DNA of 64,000 nucleotides, taken from positions 2,049,910 through 2,113,909 of the forward strand of contig NW_022985068.1 of assembly GCF_010015585.1 (NCBI RefSeq). The letters run 5' to 3'. Position 1 is the first letter of the stretch. The number at the start of each line of letters is the position of its first letter. Position numbers and translations under genes: made by a program. Source of the DNA: Eremomyces bilateralis CBS 781.70 (Eukaryota; Ascomycota; Dothideomycetes; Eremomycetales; Eremomycetaceae). The notes under the pieces were generated by a model. It saw nothing but the letters and a program-made list of their open reading frames with translations. It searched no databases and had not been told where the DNA came from. Positions 1 through 12,567 of the stretch are shown here, piece after piece.

Positions 1-2038
1 TGTCCTCCTGAAGCCGTACTATCATCGGAAGACCGCACTGGGTACTGTTTACCCCAAGGGTCCGAACGAGTGTCGCCAGGAGGAGATGAAGAAGAAGTAT
101 GTCCGATTCGGACTGCGCATACTGGTGAGCATTCTCGTAGACGGCCAAGTGTAGCCGCTGTAAAAAGGGCGATTTCGTTGTGTGACAGCGTTCTCTCTGC
201 GATGCATTCGACACGGCTCTTTTGGCAAGGCTGCTCTGCCGGTGATTGATATTGTCTTTTGCATCCTTCTTCGGCCGAGGACTCTCTTCGAGAACTTTAA
301 GATCATCTTTCTTCAGTTCGAGGTTCGCCCAGGTGAGAAAGGCGTCCACGTAAGCTTTCCGAACCTCCCAATGAGGGTCCCGAAGGAGCCACTGGGTCCC
401 TTCCCAAACAGAGATGTCTACTGGCGATCGATTCGCTTTGGACTGCGTCTCAAGAGCTCTCTGGTTTGCGACCTCAAGAATATTCCTTATCGAGTTCAGG
501 GCAAGTTCCCTTGCAGTCTCGAACGAGAAGAATCCGTCGGTGCTCGGTTTTTCCACCAAGCTTCCGGCACTTACAATCCCGTTGGCAGCCATCTCGGGGT
601 CTTCAATCGCAGCGACAGTTGCAATCGGATCGGACGATGGTTTGAGTCTTGCTAGGATTGCACGAGTCATATCGGAGATTTGATCGCTGTAATAAACATG
701 GGTGGCAAGGTTACTGATGCAGGTCTGGAGCTGGTTCAATAGGCGTGTACGTATGGAGTCGTTACCACCCTGTTGCAACACAAGGAGGGAGTGCTGGATG
801 AGTCCGACGAGAACATCCATAACACTCAACCCGATGAAGTTGGTGTTTGAGCCGAGGAGGCAAGCAATGATGATGCTCAACAGACATTGTCTCTCCATTT
901 TCTTCTCCTCGATGGGGCATCGGATCAACGTCTCCACCGCAGTGACAATGATGAGGAATCGGTCCTGCACCGGAGTCCACTGGCACATCATCTGGAAGAG
1001 AATCGTGGGCCAACTGCCCGCGTACACCGCAAACGACTCCGAGGTGGGAAAATGCCCCTCTAACGAGATGCATTCCGTTACGAATTGAAGCACGATGGTC
1101 GTCGCCTGTCGAACTTGAGAGCGATTGTTGACGCTGAAAACTTGACGAAGCGCTTGTAACGCAGCTATCAAGACCGACTGCTCGGCAAACTTGTCGGATT
1201 CCTCGGTAGTTCTCGCGACTGGATCGTGCTCGGATATCTCGGATGTCTGTACGGTCGAGACGCTCTGCCTCCGGCGAAACGCTTGCTCTTTCTCACATTC
1301 TTCCCGTTCATGCTCGTTTTGCTCAATTGCAAGCAGATCAGACCCGCGGGAGCTGTAGACGGCCTCGAGAATGACCGGGATGACCAGCGCGAGCTGCCTT
1401 TCGGTCTCAGCACTCAGAGACTCCGACATGGTCAAACTTTTGATGGCTTCCAAACCGATCCTTCGGAATCGTACCGCTAGAGGAACACTCTTGGCCTTCC
1501 CTTGGATACGGTATTCTTTGGATGCGAATGCAACATACAGCCGAATCACTTGCTCGTACTGTTTGAGATACCCTTGATCGGCCGCAAGGAATGCCGGATC
1601 TTGCTTCGCGCAGTATACTTCGAATGTGGGTACAGACGCTTCCACCATTGTAATATCATGAGATCGGAGGACGGTGTTTAGAATTCTTAGGACGGCGCCA
1701 CCGTATAGGGACAAATCGCGGGGGCATTTTTCGATAAGGGATTTCAAGATGGCGAGCGTAACCTGGACATTTCTGCGCAAACACCGTTAGCTCAGGAACG
1801 CAATTGTCACACAGCGTACATACCCAATGCGATTATTCCGGACATCGCTTAGGTTCTTTCTCTCTAGATAGCTGCCGACTTTCTGGAGTTTGCTCCGACG
1901 CGTACTCGCATAATATAGCAAGTAGCTCAGCTCACTGGAATTTGGCTTAACCTCCGTCGTATTCTTCTGGTATCGTGGATAACATTTCAGGATGAGGACC
2001 TGGTGTTTCGGCCGTAATTTCTGGCGCATGGCCTGCAT
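1..2038 (-). CDS. EFR3: EFR3-like plasma-membrane protein, 5' part (3' end outside window)
   Basis: EFR3 anchors the phosphatidylinositol 4-kinase Stt4 complex (with Ypp1) at the plasma membrane. The reading starts at ATG 2038, where the N-terminus reads MQAMRQKLRPKHQV and soon PNSSELSYLLYY, the basic conserved head I associate with fungal Efr3. A second in-frame ATG lies 9 nt downstream. One intron at 1773-1823 (51 nt, GTATGT..GCTAAC..CAG) joins IG to NVQVTLAIL. From there the frame stays open to position 1, giving about 662 codons; the family is usually around 1,000 residues, so the C-terminus lies off the window. The visible protein is helical-repeat-like, for example FLIIVTAVETLIRCPIEE and LLSIIIACLLGSNTNFIGL. 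The family call rests on recognising these segments. Confidence 0.85.
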
Positions 2039-2732
2039 GGCGATAGGAGGGTACCACCCAGTTGCAACGGGGGAAGTGAGGCCGGAAGGAGTGCAATGAT
2101 GCAATGGTGAAGTTAATACATGAGCCTAGCCAAACTCATCTAACCCGGACGCAACCTAAACGGCTTATGGGACGCGGTGCTGGAAATGACGAACGAACGG
2201 AAGACAAGCACAATTGATGTCGGCGTGGCATGAAGGGCACGATCAATGGGAATATGTGGTGATGTAGAATCCGAGGACAAGGTGTTAAGAAATATCGCAG
2301 TGATTGAGGGCTAAAGGAGTTTGATGAGAAGACGGTGTCCCGTACGCAGTTTGATATTATAGAGAACAGGGAGGCATCAGGATATGAACGGGACTTGGGA
2401 CGCGCCGAAAATCCGGAGGAAACAAATGTATCTGAGAGGTCAATGGTCTTAGGTAAGCGATGCTAGTTCTTACGCTAAACCTAGCCAGGTCTGTCACGTG
2501 TAGGGCGCTTGACGACATCAATACATTCGTTGCTTACTCCCTTCTAATGCACTGCCCAAGACGACAATTGAACATACCTTCGCATACAGTTATTCCATGC
2601 TACCAGAAAGTCTAGATGTTGGACCATGGTTTCCCTGTGGTACACAGGTGGATAAGAGCCGCCATCCCTTAACGCCATCCCGGCATGGTGCTTTTTGAGC
2701 AAAGGAACTCGAGCTTCCATTCAGTGGATTGA

Positions 2733-3934
2733 CAAAATCCAGCGGCATATATTCGAAGGAACAGGAAGGGAATTCAAGCGAGGCAGGTTCTTACCGACCT
2801 TGCAGGATGGTTCGTCCGAGATATTTACGGCGACGCTGGATATGCATATCAAGCAGCGGACCTAGAATATCAAACGCTCATCCGAGCTCTCAACATTGTC
2901 CGTGTTTCACCCGAATTGCTGAGTACTTAAGAAACGGTAATGAAAAATGTGGATGCATTCTTCTACTCGAAGTCATTTTTTCCATTCAAGTCCTATCCTC
3001 GACCACCAATAAGCTGGAACAAGAAAATCCCGGTTGGAATCGAGATCAATTGCGATCTCACGCATTCAAAAGCAGGGATGGTGCCCACGCGACTCCGTTC
3101 AAGCAAATATGTACCTCTCTAAAATATGGTATCGTACTTCTCACATTTAGCGAGATAGAGTGAGCAAAAAGGGGAAGCGATACCCAGGAAGCCACAAATC
3201 TTTGCGAAATCACCGATCGATCCAAACAGTGCGAAGCGAGGAAAATGGGTAGACCAAACCGGATGATGTACCGTGCTTTTGCAATGGTGATTCTATATTC
3301 GACTCCAGCAATTGCAATATGGAACTACCTCTTCATGTCTGTCTGGATACAGGAGACGGAGTTAGACATATGAAGAGGTGATTGTCGCTTCCGAAAAACA
3401 TGAGGAACCCTTTCTTTGAATGGTACTTCGACCATTTGAGACGGTCGGGCATATGCATCAATTCAATAACATTGCTCCATTCCTGATATATGTATCCAGG
3501 ACGGAATAAGAACGAGGACATTGAAGAGGATGAAAGTTATGAACTGGCGAGGCGAACACTGCATGTCAGCTGTATGGATTCTCATTTGGCAAGGCGATCG
3601 GGAGATGGCTGAATAGAATGCATAGCGACATCGAAATACGCTACCCGCCCATGAAATCAAAGTCTCCTTTGCGTGTATTTGTCTTGTGGTCGCAGGTCCT
3701 GGGTCCTCCATAGACAAGCAGGATCGAGCGCCTTGCATAGTTGGAGGGTGACACAACTTAGGTTTTGATACCACCAGTCAGGCGAAGGATTGGTTGATCA
3801 ACGTCATATTTGCACGTTCAACATTCGGCGCAGCCTTTGAGATTATTCCGCCGACTTTGCAGGTGACTAAGAGTTTGGCTTCCTCAGGAACCGTCCCTCC
3901 TATGGTCTACTTTTTGTCGCTGGTCCTAGGATGA
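2733..3934 (+). other. scattered coding-like fragments, possible decayed gene
   Basis: Three separate plus-strand runs look like pieces of protein rather than random translation. The first, 2733-2930, contains LTDLAGWFVRDIYGDAGYAY and ends in TAA. The second, 3245-3373, starts at an ATG and contains an apolar stretch (MVILYSTPAIAIWNYLF). The third, about 3757-3934, contains AKDWLINVIFARSTFGAAFE and VYFLSLVLG. They are in different frames, interrupted by stops, and I could not connect them with plausible introns. I do not recognise the family. Best reading: remnants of a degenerated gene, or chance. Confidence 0.25.
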
Positions 3935-6570
3935 CCAAAACAGCTTCAAATAAGCGTCAACGGATATCCATCTCGCAGACTTGAAAACAATCAATGCGGC
4001 GAATGGGTCCGGAATTAGACCTCAGTTACAGCGAGAGGGTTCAGTGGAATGGGTCGGGCGCCGTGTCAAAAAAAGGCATTCTTTCATTAGCGAAGGCTCT
4101 GTACCCGGCATCTAAAAATTACGCATTAGCATCGAAGGAGTATGTCTAGGGTATCTAGAATGATGACATCGGATAGCCCGCATCTCTCACCTGCATCACA
4201 TGCCAGACATGACACTTGGGATTAAAAAGCCAGGCTCTGTTTTCTAACCGGATACCGCGATGCGCACCACACGGCTAAATGTTCCCAGAATAGTTTGAAA
4301 GTACCGACAGTTCTCCTGCGCTGGTGGTACCCAGGATACTCGAGTCGCAGTGTTGGGGTCACCGCATTACATTGCGTTGTCTCGGGCGCGAAATCTCTCT
4401 GGTCATGTCATCTAGCCGGCCGAGTTGGACTCCTTATAGGGATAACAACGTTGGTGAAGTATCGGGTGCCATAGGGGTATTATCTTTCGCATCGATTTGA
4501 ACTGCCCAAAGAATGGGGGCTCGAATTTGTCAGATTCCCTGGTCAAGCGCAATGTTTGCGGTATTAATACCCCAATCCCGTCAAGTCGTCAGGCAAATAG
4601 CCCTGAAGTACCGTGTCCCCGGCGACTAGAAAGGCATGCAGGTACGGGAGATAACAGAAAGCGTCCGCAATCGTCGGGGAACTCTTGACGAATAACTGTT
4701 CTTGAAGCCGATTGAACTATCTTCCCTGCCGAGAACTCGCTTACACCATACCGTCGGTGAGTACAGTAAGCACATATCTGTATACATGCAATGTTATTAC
4801 ACTCCTTCTGCATTGAGAAGAGAAGACTTCGATGAGGCTCTGATGAAGTTCACAGAGACGGAAAGAACCCAGAGGTTTGATCCCGACCGCAGGAAAAAAT
4901 TGACGCCTCGTTTTCTGCTGCCGGTGCAGTCACCGATTCCTCCCCAGTCGAGGCGCGGGAGACGTTTGGATCCATACCAAATGAAAAGGGGCTTGCTGAC
5001 GTTACAGAGTTGTCGGGCATGTCCGATCCAGTCCATCGGGTTCCTAGTATGAGCCATTTTGTGATATTTGTTATGGCATCGACACAGTCCAACGGTTCAC
5101 GAGCTGCGAACCATGGATGCTGCATCGTTCCTGCACCCGGCGGCGTAGAAATATCCATGGTGATGAGAATCTGGAAGTTAATGAATTAAGACCAAGGAGT
5201 TTCACTGAATGATATACAAGCACCTAGGTCCTGGGGTCCTGGGCCAAATTTGTGATGATCATCTCCCGTCGTAAACCTGGTTCCTGGGAGCAACCATGGC
5301 AGATCCGTCAATGCGTTACTATCGTAGTGAGCGGCTGAGCGCTAGGATCTACTCGTACTCGAGCTGTCGCCTGTCAGCTGTCAATTGTCCGCGGTCAGTA
5401 CGTACATAAGGGTAACGACAGGTACCTCCCTACGATTTGAGTAAGGACAGTTGAACCCATTTCGTGGGACCGATAACACTCCGTCCATACCACCATGTCG
5501 TCGCATGATGGATCCAAGAACTTGGTCTGGTCATACTCTACTACGTACTAACTCAATCAGCGGCTCGGTTGCCGAGGATGCCACGCGATTTTCACAGTTC
5601 ACTTCTTCAGTAATCACGTCAGCGGCCGAACACCATGATGGACGTCATATTAGCCCGAAGCATGCAAAAATCCACAGCCCGTGGTGGTTCCACAGCGGCA
5701 CCGATCCCGTGTCAGTGCGGGCGCGTTATGGGGGAATCTAAGCGATAGTTCAGTGCTAATTGCTGCGGGCTATGAGCTGCTATCTGACACCTGTACACCG
5801 TGTCACCACTCCCTAGTAAAGTAGGTAAGTATCAAATATTAAGATTCAAGTATCAAGATTCAAGTACGCAGTATCAACTATCGTCTATGAAGTCTTACTA
5901 ACGGCAAACCACAACATCCGCTAATGCATCGCATCTTTCGACCATGTTATTCGTCAGTTTAGTTCGATGCTCGTCCTATCACCGAAAGACGAAAGTTTAT
6001 TCTATGTAAGGCTCAGGGATGTGTCCCAACTCCCAAGCACGTTACGCCTTCGTATTAGAACAATGCAACGTCGGACCAATTGCTAGTTAAGGGTTTGCTC
6101 CGGCAGTTCGCTCATTCTCTGGCTTGATCTCGCTTCCATCTTTGAATTGGAATTGCAGACACCCCGTTGCATCGTCAAAGACTTCTATCTAAATACCCCT
6201 TTCTTGGATTCTCGATCTCTAGTTCATTGCACACACCGGAGACACACGGCTGCTGAGTGATGACACTACCGAGAGTTGCTCCTGTTTTGGTGGGGTCTGC
6301 ATCGTGTCGGTACTCGGTAAAGGCCTCTTCCGCAGCCCCGACGAAATCTGAACTGCTGTGATGCAGCGTGGAACCGATGGTCAAGCGATGGCTGTGATGT
6401 GCACTATCTAGTAGATCAGAGGTGGAGAGAGGGAAGATCAGGGAGCCCACTTGCTAGCAAATGGCTGTGGAGTTGAGGGTCTCCATTGAAGATAGGAGAC
6501 GGCTTGTTCACGCGATTGATTGGATAAAGATTGGGGTCCCAGAGAAACCAAGACCACGAGGCGAACGACG

Positions 6571-6630
6571 ATTCATTATTCAACGATTCATTATTCAACG
6601 ATTCATTATTCAACGATTCATTATTCAACG
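6571..6630. repeat. minisatellite, four perfect 15-bp copies
   Basis: The unit ATTCATTATTCAACG occurs four times head-to-tail without a mismatch, with partial units on both sides. The unit is a multiple of three, so all frames through it stay open. Flanking frames show nothing recognisable, so it is taken as noncoding. Confidence 0.9.
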
Positions 6631-7757
6631 ATTCGAGGGTGATCAAGAGAGCATGGGAAATCCACGAAATACATCAGGTACCACCTACTGTAACTTGCGT
6701 AGTATGCAGGAACCGGAGAGTGGGCAAAGGATCGGGTTAGATAACCGAGAACATAACTCTGAAAGTGGGAATTCTCGCACCCCTCCAATCCTGAAATCCT
6801 GAAATCCTGGGTCATGTCATGGTGGTCTTTCTAATAATATCGGTATTCGGTAATAAGAAATTAACGATTCTTAGTACATAGTATCCCGGCTTCACTAGTC
6901 ACGATTCTATCCCGTGTATCCTGTACCGCACGAGTACATATCGACTAAGGGTGCTGACTGCTGAGTACTCCGTAGTACAGACGTTTCAACCCCGCAACCG
7001 AGGAATGCTTACCCCTTCAATTTTCATCATTCAATGCATGGATCCATCCCCAGTTTTTGGTGCAATCAACTAGTAGAAGCAAGTCCTGAAGAGTAAAGAC
7101 ACGCCAGCGAAATCAGGGGCGGTACGCGGTGGTGCCCGCAGCATGTTGCATGATGCAGCTTACGCCGCGCTTAAGTGTCGACCATTGCACAAATTCACAA
7201 CGTGTCTTGGATACATCGATCCTGCAGCGTTGGTTCGAGGGTCCTGACTGCTGAGACGGGGCCCTTGGACCATGACGGCCCTAATACGTTCCAGATCTTC
7301 CAAGGTATCTGGTCTTCTACTCAATACGCCACCTTCTCCCAAACGCTAAACTCTGCTAGGCGCACGGAGATTACCCTCCGATGGGGTTGACCAACAAGCA
7401 GAGAATGAATGGCACAAATTATGGTTTACGATCGTTCTGAGTTCTCCAATGAGTGAACAGAACTGGATCACCACAGGAGGAGGCCGTGGAGCCTGGAGTA
7501 CCCAATCTCACGGAGAGATCTCTGCTAGAATTCCAAACTCGGCCATAGATCATCTGGATTCTGGGCCCTCCTGCGTCCCGAAGTTTTGGCAAACCTTTTG
7601 GTTTCCAATAATTCCATCCAGTACGAAAGGTACAAGTGAATACTAAAATAACGGAACCCACCAACACCTCATACAAATAACAGGACTTGGAAATCAGACG
7701 TGAACCATGTAGAGAATAGGACTCCTCAATGCCCCAACGGGTAAAACCCGAAAAGGC

Positions 7758-7790
7758 AGAGTGACTTCAGAGTGACTTCAGAGTGACTTC
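7758..7790. repeat. short tandem repeat, three 11-bp copies
   Basis: AGAGTGACTTC is repeated three times exactly, followed by a partial AGACTTC. Confidence 0.85.
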
Positions 7791-8377
7791 AGACTTCATA
7801 GTTCAGACTCTTCATCGTTGTCAGCGGATCGCGACTCCCCCGCAACGACCCCCTCCAAAAGACCTGGATGGCTGGATCCTCACGACCTCGAAAGTCGAAA
7901 CTAACGAGAAAACAATGAACGACCTCCTTCTTTTGCCACGAGGCCATGGTGCCTTTCTAGGTCATCCTTGGGAGTTGGGACCTTGACGAGGCACCGTGCA
8001 TTTAATAGCACGTTCTGTTGCAAAGCCCGATGCACATTCCGTCTCGTGCGGGTTCCGGACTACTTCTCCAGGAAATAGTGGATGACGGGCGTCTACCGTC
8101 TGGTCGTCTGCCGCCGGTGGGCGGTGGGACCAGCTGAACCTTGATCGGCAAACCTTCAACCAGCCATTTGTAGTATTCTCCAGCCGATCAGTATGATGCT
8201 ATCCCTGACGGCCTAGGAAACGCCACATTACTTGGAGTTTTATGCTTTCGAGGGCTCATGTCCTTTACTTAATTCAGTCGTAACCCTGGCTGATATCCTT
8301 CAAACAAATATTGGGCCTTTCAAGCTTCAACATCACCACGACTCCTCCCAGTAGCACATCCATTCTGTGATGCAGAC

Positions 8378-9927
8378 ATGCCTGGAGGTGTTCATCCTCC
8401 GATATCAGTGGCCAAGTCATGGCCGCAGCCAAACTACATTAATCCCGAAACACGAGGTTGGGGCCTGGTGATATTGGTCGTAGTCCTCTACTTTGTTACC
8501 TTTCTTATCTTCACTGCCCGCTTATGGGCCCGCCTCAAAATTGCAAAGAATGCAGGACTCGATGATGCTTTAATATCCGTGGCTATGGTACGTTGTCGGC
8601 AAGTGTGTCAACGAGGACCGTCTGACTGATCCGTTTCTAGGTCTTCGTGACTGGACTGGCAGTGGGCACATGTCTGGGTCAGTACGATTCGAATGAACAC
8701 CGAGACGGTTGGACTGATTTGTATAGGCTCTCGTCTCTACGGGTTTGATCGCCATGTATGGGATTTAAAGCCAGGGCAAGGAATGCAAAGCCGCAAGGTA
8801 CGCATCCTCAGCTTGTCGGTGATGGACAAGTCACTGATTGCGCCAGATGGTGATGGCCCTCGAAGTTTTGTATACGCCTGGCACTGCGATCATCAAGATT
8901 TCCATTCTGTTCTTCTATCGACGAATGTCCGCAGGGTCGATTTCTAAACCATTCTATTATGCCGTATGGGCGAGCATCATCTTCGTCGTCCTTTACATGA
9001 TCGTCTTTACGATTAACATTTTCGTCACCTGCATCCCGATACACGCCTTCTGGCACTCGGTCGATCCGAGGTGGGCCTTAGAAAATGCTGGAAAATATCA
9101 CTGCTTCGATGAAGGAGCCAACCTACTGGCTGCATCCAGTATCAGCGTTTTGCAGGATTTCATCGCATGTGGATTACCAACGATGTTATTCTGGGATTTG
9201 AAATTACCCAGGCGGCAGAAAGTGGCACTCGCATCCATCTTTGGCGTTGGATTCTTGTAAGTGCACCTTGATGGAAGTTAGGGCTCGTACTGACTGAAGT
9301 AGCCTATGTATTACAGGAATCCTTCGCATTCTTGCCATTCGAAAGGTTTACTACAAAACCTACGACGTAACGTGGGCAGCCGAAGAGGTCTGGGTCTGGA
9401 CCGCTGTTGAAACACATCTTGCCGTCATCTGTGCATCCGCGCCTGCATTGAAGGTCTTCTTTAAACGCTACCTGAAAGTCTCCTCGTTTGGAAGCGACCT
9501 GAAGTACACGATCAAACGATCATTTGGCCAGACCGGATCCGAGAAGCCCGATCGGAGTTATGGCCTCTCGTCCACTGTCGGTAAGGGAACCCATCCTTAC
9601 AGCTCGCGCCACAAGAGTATTACCGATGACATTGAACTGGGAGGAATTAAGGTGGCTCGAGACATCGACATTCGAGTAGAATCGCACGATGAATCACAAT
9701 CCGAATTTGCTATCTCGGGCCGTAGCAGTCAAGAGCATCTCAAACCGACCGTGAAGCCAAATTCGAGCAGGCAACCGAGACTTGCCGACCAATCCAATCC
9801 CAGGACTGTCGCCGGTTCTCATTGGAACGGCAGAGGAGAAGATGGACTGTTCCGGGATGGTCGATTTACCGCAAGACATGATGAGGGACCGAATGCTTAT
9901 GGTGGCGCTACTCATCGAGGTTGGTAG
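8378..9927 (+). CDS. rhodopsin-fold seven-helix integral membrane protein (Pth11/SAT4-like family)
   Basis: Predicted 450 aa from five exons: 8378-8587, 8641-8677, 8727-8797, 8847-9256, 9303-9927 (introns 46-53 nt, all in phase). The N-terminal signature is NPETRGWG followed by a helix, LRAR-like RLWARLKI and GLDDALI. Next come GFDRHVWDL and YTPGTAIIKISILFFYRRM, which are typical of the fungal rhodopsin-domain family (PF20684-type). About seven apolar segments fill residues 25-300. The C-terminal 150 residues are polar, probably cytosolic and low-complexity. Family members are often called Pth11-like receptors, but ligand and signalling role are unknown for most. A paralogue lies at 61885-63238. 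The family call is solid; a receptor function is inference. Confidence 0.85.
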
Positions 9928-11965
9928 TCATAAGAGTTCGGATTGACTCTTGTTTCCGGAGTATCCGTCCGACTACGACATGGTCCGACATCGTTACCCG
10001 CAGTGTTGTATGAGAGACTAAATACAGATCAACTCGCCATCCGAATTCGAACGGTGCACGGTCACGATACAACTTGCTGGTCCTTAGTCGACGGTATCGA
10101 CGGCGTCCAGCTTATCGGCTATTTTCAATCGCAAGTCTTCCTATATCTGGACCTGGAGCGCTTCACCTCATGGATTAATCGGATTCTATACATTTGATAT
10201 TGTCTAATCCACCCATTTGTGGGTTGCGGATTTTTGGTCGGAATCAATGGTTCATTTCGCATTGGGATTCAGAGCCCGGCGCTTTGGTATACGATTTGGA
10301 ATAGCATCTTTTTTTGGGCGTACTAAGGGGAATTGAAGCCGCGAATTTGGATTACAAAAGAAAAAGGGAAATCTTTCTTGATATTTGGGTTCGACGTCGT
10401 CGAACCGACCTGTCGGAGGCCGGGCCCTATCGTCGTCATTGACCGGGAGGAGTATTTTGCCGCCACGCCGACGTCCGTGGAAGGAGACTGGGCATGAACG
10501 CTATGACAATGGCCCTGATCTTTATTTCTAGATCATTTCGGGAGGCTTTTATGGATTCTCCAAAGTCTCGGAATGGCGATAGAGTTTGGAAGCCGAGTCA
10601 ACTTTGGGGTCCCACAGGCGCATAGCAGCACTGGTGCGCTACATGTACGATGGAGTTGTCAACTGTTCACATCTATCCTGTTTACGATTAATGATGCTCT
10701 CCGAAGACCTGGATGTACATTGAGTTGGTTGAAAGGTTACACGGATTTAATGGAATAATTAAGACACCTGTCTACTCGCACCTGGAATACATTTTAGTTG
10801 TTTATCCACTGATCTCATGCGCTCTGAAATGTCCCTTGCCCCTAAGATGCTGCAGGAACTGAATGACATCCATGATCAACCCCCAGCCCACGACCTAGGG
10901 GCTGTTACTAACACCGAGGTTCGCGCCATGGGTAAGTTACTTCCTCAGGTGCTACCTCCCGATGATGAGGGGTCCAGCGATGTCCTACAGGTAGGTATGC
11001 AATTTAATTCGGGACTTGTTCCTGGTCTTGGTGCGTTCAGGTCTTCGAACCCTGCTCGTTCGCAACAGGTTATGGGTCACCGGACTTGCCGAGTTCGAAC
11101 TTAAACATGGTTCGGCATGACTTTATCCCTAACTGTATTGGCTTGGGGCACAGGGCTAAAGTCATGGCAATATTGCACGGTCTCAGCTTCGTTCTGGAAC
11201 CACTGATATAGATTAAAGCAGGGATTATGGCGATAGAACCCGGATTGCCACGTTGTAGGTGTACATGTAGCCTTCGTGTACTAATACAGCCCTGGAGGCA
11301 AAGCCATGCACCAAGGTATTGCGATTATCAGTTGGACCGGTCGAATTGGAGGTTCTTGGGCTTGACGCATATCTCAGGTCATACCAGGGACTTCGTGGCA
11401 GGAGCTCGGCGGCAGGCAGGGACTCGGTGGAGAGCGAGGGACAATAATAATAAGATATAATCATGATGTGATCGGTTGAAGCCTGGAGTCTGGAGATAAG
11501 GAATTGGAGCCTAAGGAATTGAGAGAGAGAGATTCATACGCCCGTCAGGCCTCTCGGCGAGGCCCATGTGGGGAACTACCTAAGCTGACTAATTACATGC
11601 GTTGGTGCCTTGTGGCCTCGTGCCCCATTTTTCTATCTCCTTCTATCTTCTCTAAGTTAGTTAGTTAACTAACTTAACTTAATTATCTGCTTCTAACATG
11701 GGAAATTACCTAAGGAATTGAGCTGGAGAGTGAGAATAGGATGGCGTGGACGGCAAAGGACTGATGGCACGTGACTGGCATCTGGTCGGCTTCCGGATGA
11801 ACTCCGGATGAACCACGGATGAACGCCGGTCGTGTTGGGCCTGAGGATTCCACGCCGCGATGTTCAACTTCAACCGCTTCAAGGACCATCTCCAGTCCAG
11901 GCTCGGACCCATCCTATCTTCTAAACTTTGCCAAAGCATGTGCTTGGCTCCCAAACTTCCAAACC
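9928..11965. other. intergenic stretch, no gene supported
   Basis: No frame here carries a recognisable domain. A 95-codon frame begins at ATG 10817 but its sequence is unconvincing. A perfect palindrome, AGTTAGTTAACTAACT, lies around 11.66 kb in an AT-rich patch. The right end carries the S16 promoter. Confidence 0.55.
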
Positions 11966-12567
11966 ATGGTCGTTCGAATACGGCTTGCCCGCTTCGGAAA
12001 GCGACACAGTCCTTTCTACAACGTGGTTGTCACACAAGCAAGGTTTTAGCTTCCATCCCGGTCTCAAGATTCGACGCTGACAGTTGGTTTAGAACTGCTA
12101 GAAACAGTAAACCGATGGAAGTTTTAGGTACCAGTGCCTGGCACTTCGAGCATTATGCTTGTTTGGAATCTAGACCTCCTTGCTCACATCATTGCTAGGA
12201 ACATACGACCCGAAACCGAAATCCGCTCTTGACGGGGAAGGACGACAGTTCAAGGACATCAAATTAGATGTTGCGCGCGCAAAATATTGGCTGGGTGTTG
12301 GCGCGCAACCAAGTGATCCGGCACGAGCAATGCTATCGATGGCAAGTCCGGTGCAATGTCTGGCCGCCTGAACATGGCTAATCTGGAGAATAATAGCTTG
12401 GTTTGATCGAACCTAAGCTTTCCTTACTCCAGGCACGAGAATCAGCTGCGAAGGCTGATGCACGGCACCGACTTGCTGCGAAATCTCAGCCTGCACCGGA
12501 GCAAGCGACCGAATTGCCTGAGACGACGGTTCCTAGCTCGGCCACAGCGAAATCCACCGATATCTGA
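11966..12567 (+). CDS. MRPS16: mitochondrial small-subunit ribosomal protein bS16m
   Basis: Component of the small subunit of the mitochondrial ribosome. Exons 11966-12042, 12093-12127, 12199-12341 and 12433-12567 give 129 aa. The start reads MVVRIRLARFGKRHSPFYN, then TARNSKPMEVLGTYDP, the hallmark S16 core, then DIKLDVARAKYWLGVGAQPS. Three introns are needed to hold this frame, the first 50 nt and the second 71 nt. The third (12342-12432) appears to use a GC donor (ATG|GCAAGT) with acceptor CTCCAG. Without it the protein ends nine codons later. The tail after that intron (ARESAAKADARHRL...) is an alanine-rich helix-like extension, as in other fungal S16m. The C-terminal exon is less certain than the core. 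Confidence 0.85.

Larger units (their letters stand above)
2039..8377. other. gene-poor stretch, no intact gene seen
   Basis: Reading frames here are short and lack homology I recognise. The part next to 2038 must hold the EFR3 promoter, and the last few hundred bases before 8378 the promoter of the rhodopsin-fold gene. It also contains two short minisatellites and coding-like fragments near 2.7-3.9 kb, listed separately. A plus-strand frame at 4702-5052 and its antisense frame at 4850-5158 both look weakly coding-like, but neither has a recognisable domain or splice continuation. Confidence 0.6.

Noticed and set aside
11040-11062. tRNA-like box B (TTCGAACCCTG)
   Set aside because: No matching box A at the right distance and no cloverleaf could be folded around it.
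10817-11104. 95-codon frame starting at an ATG
   Set aside because: No recognisable domain, no splice partner and no other coding signal; listed only as part of the intergenic stretch.
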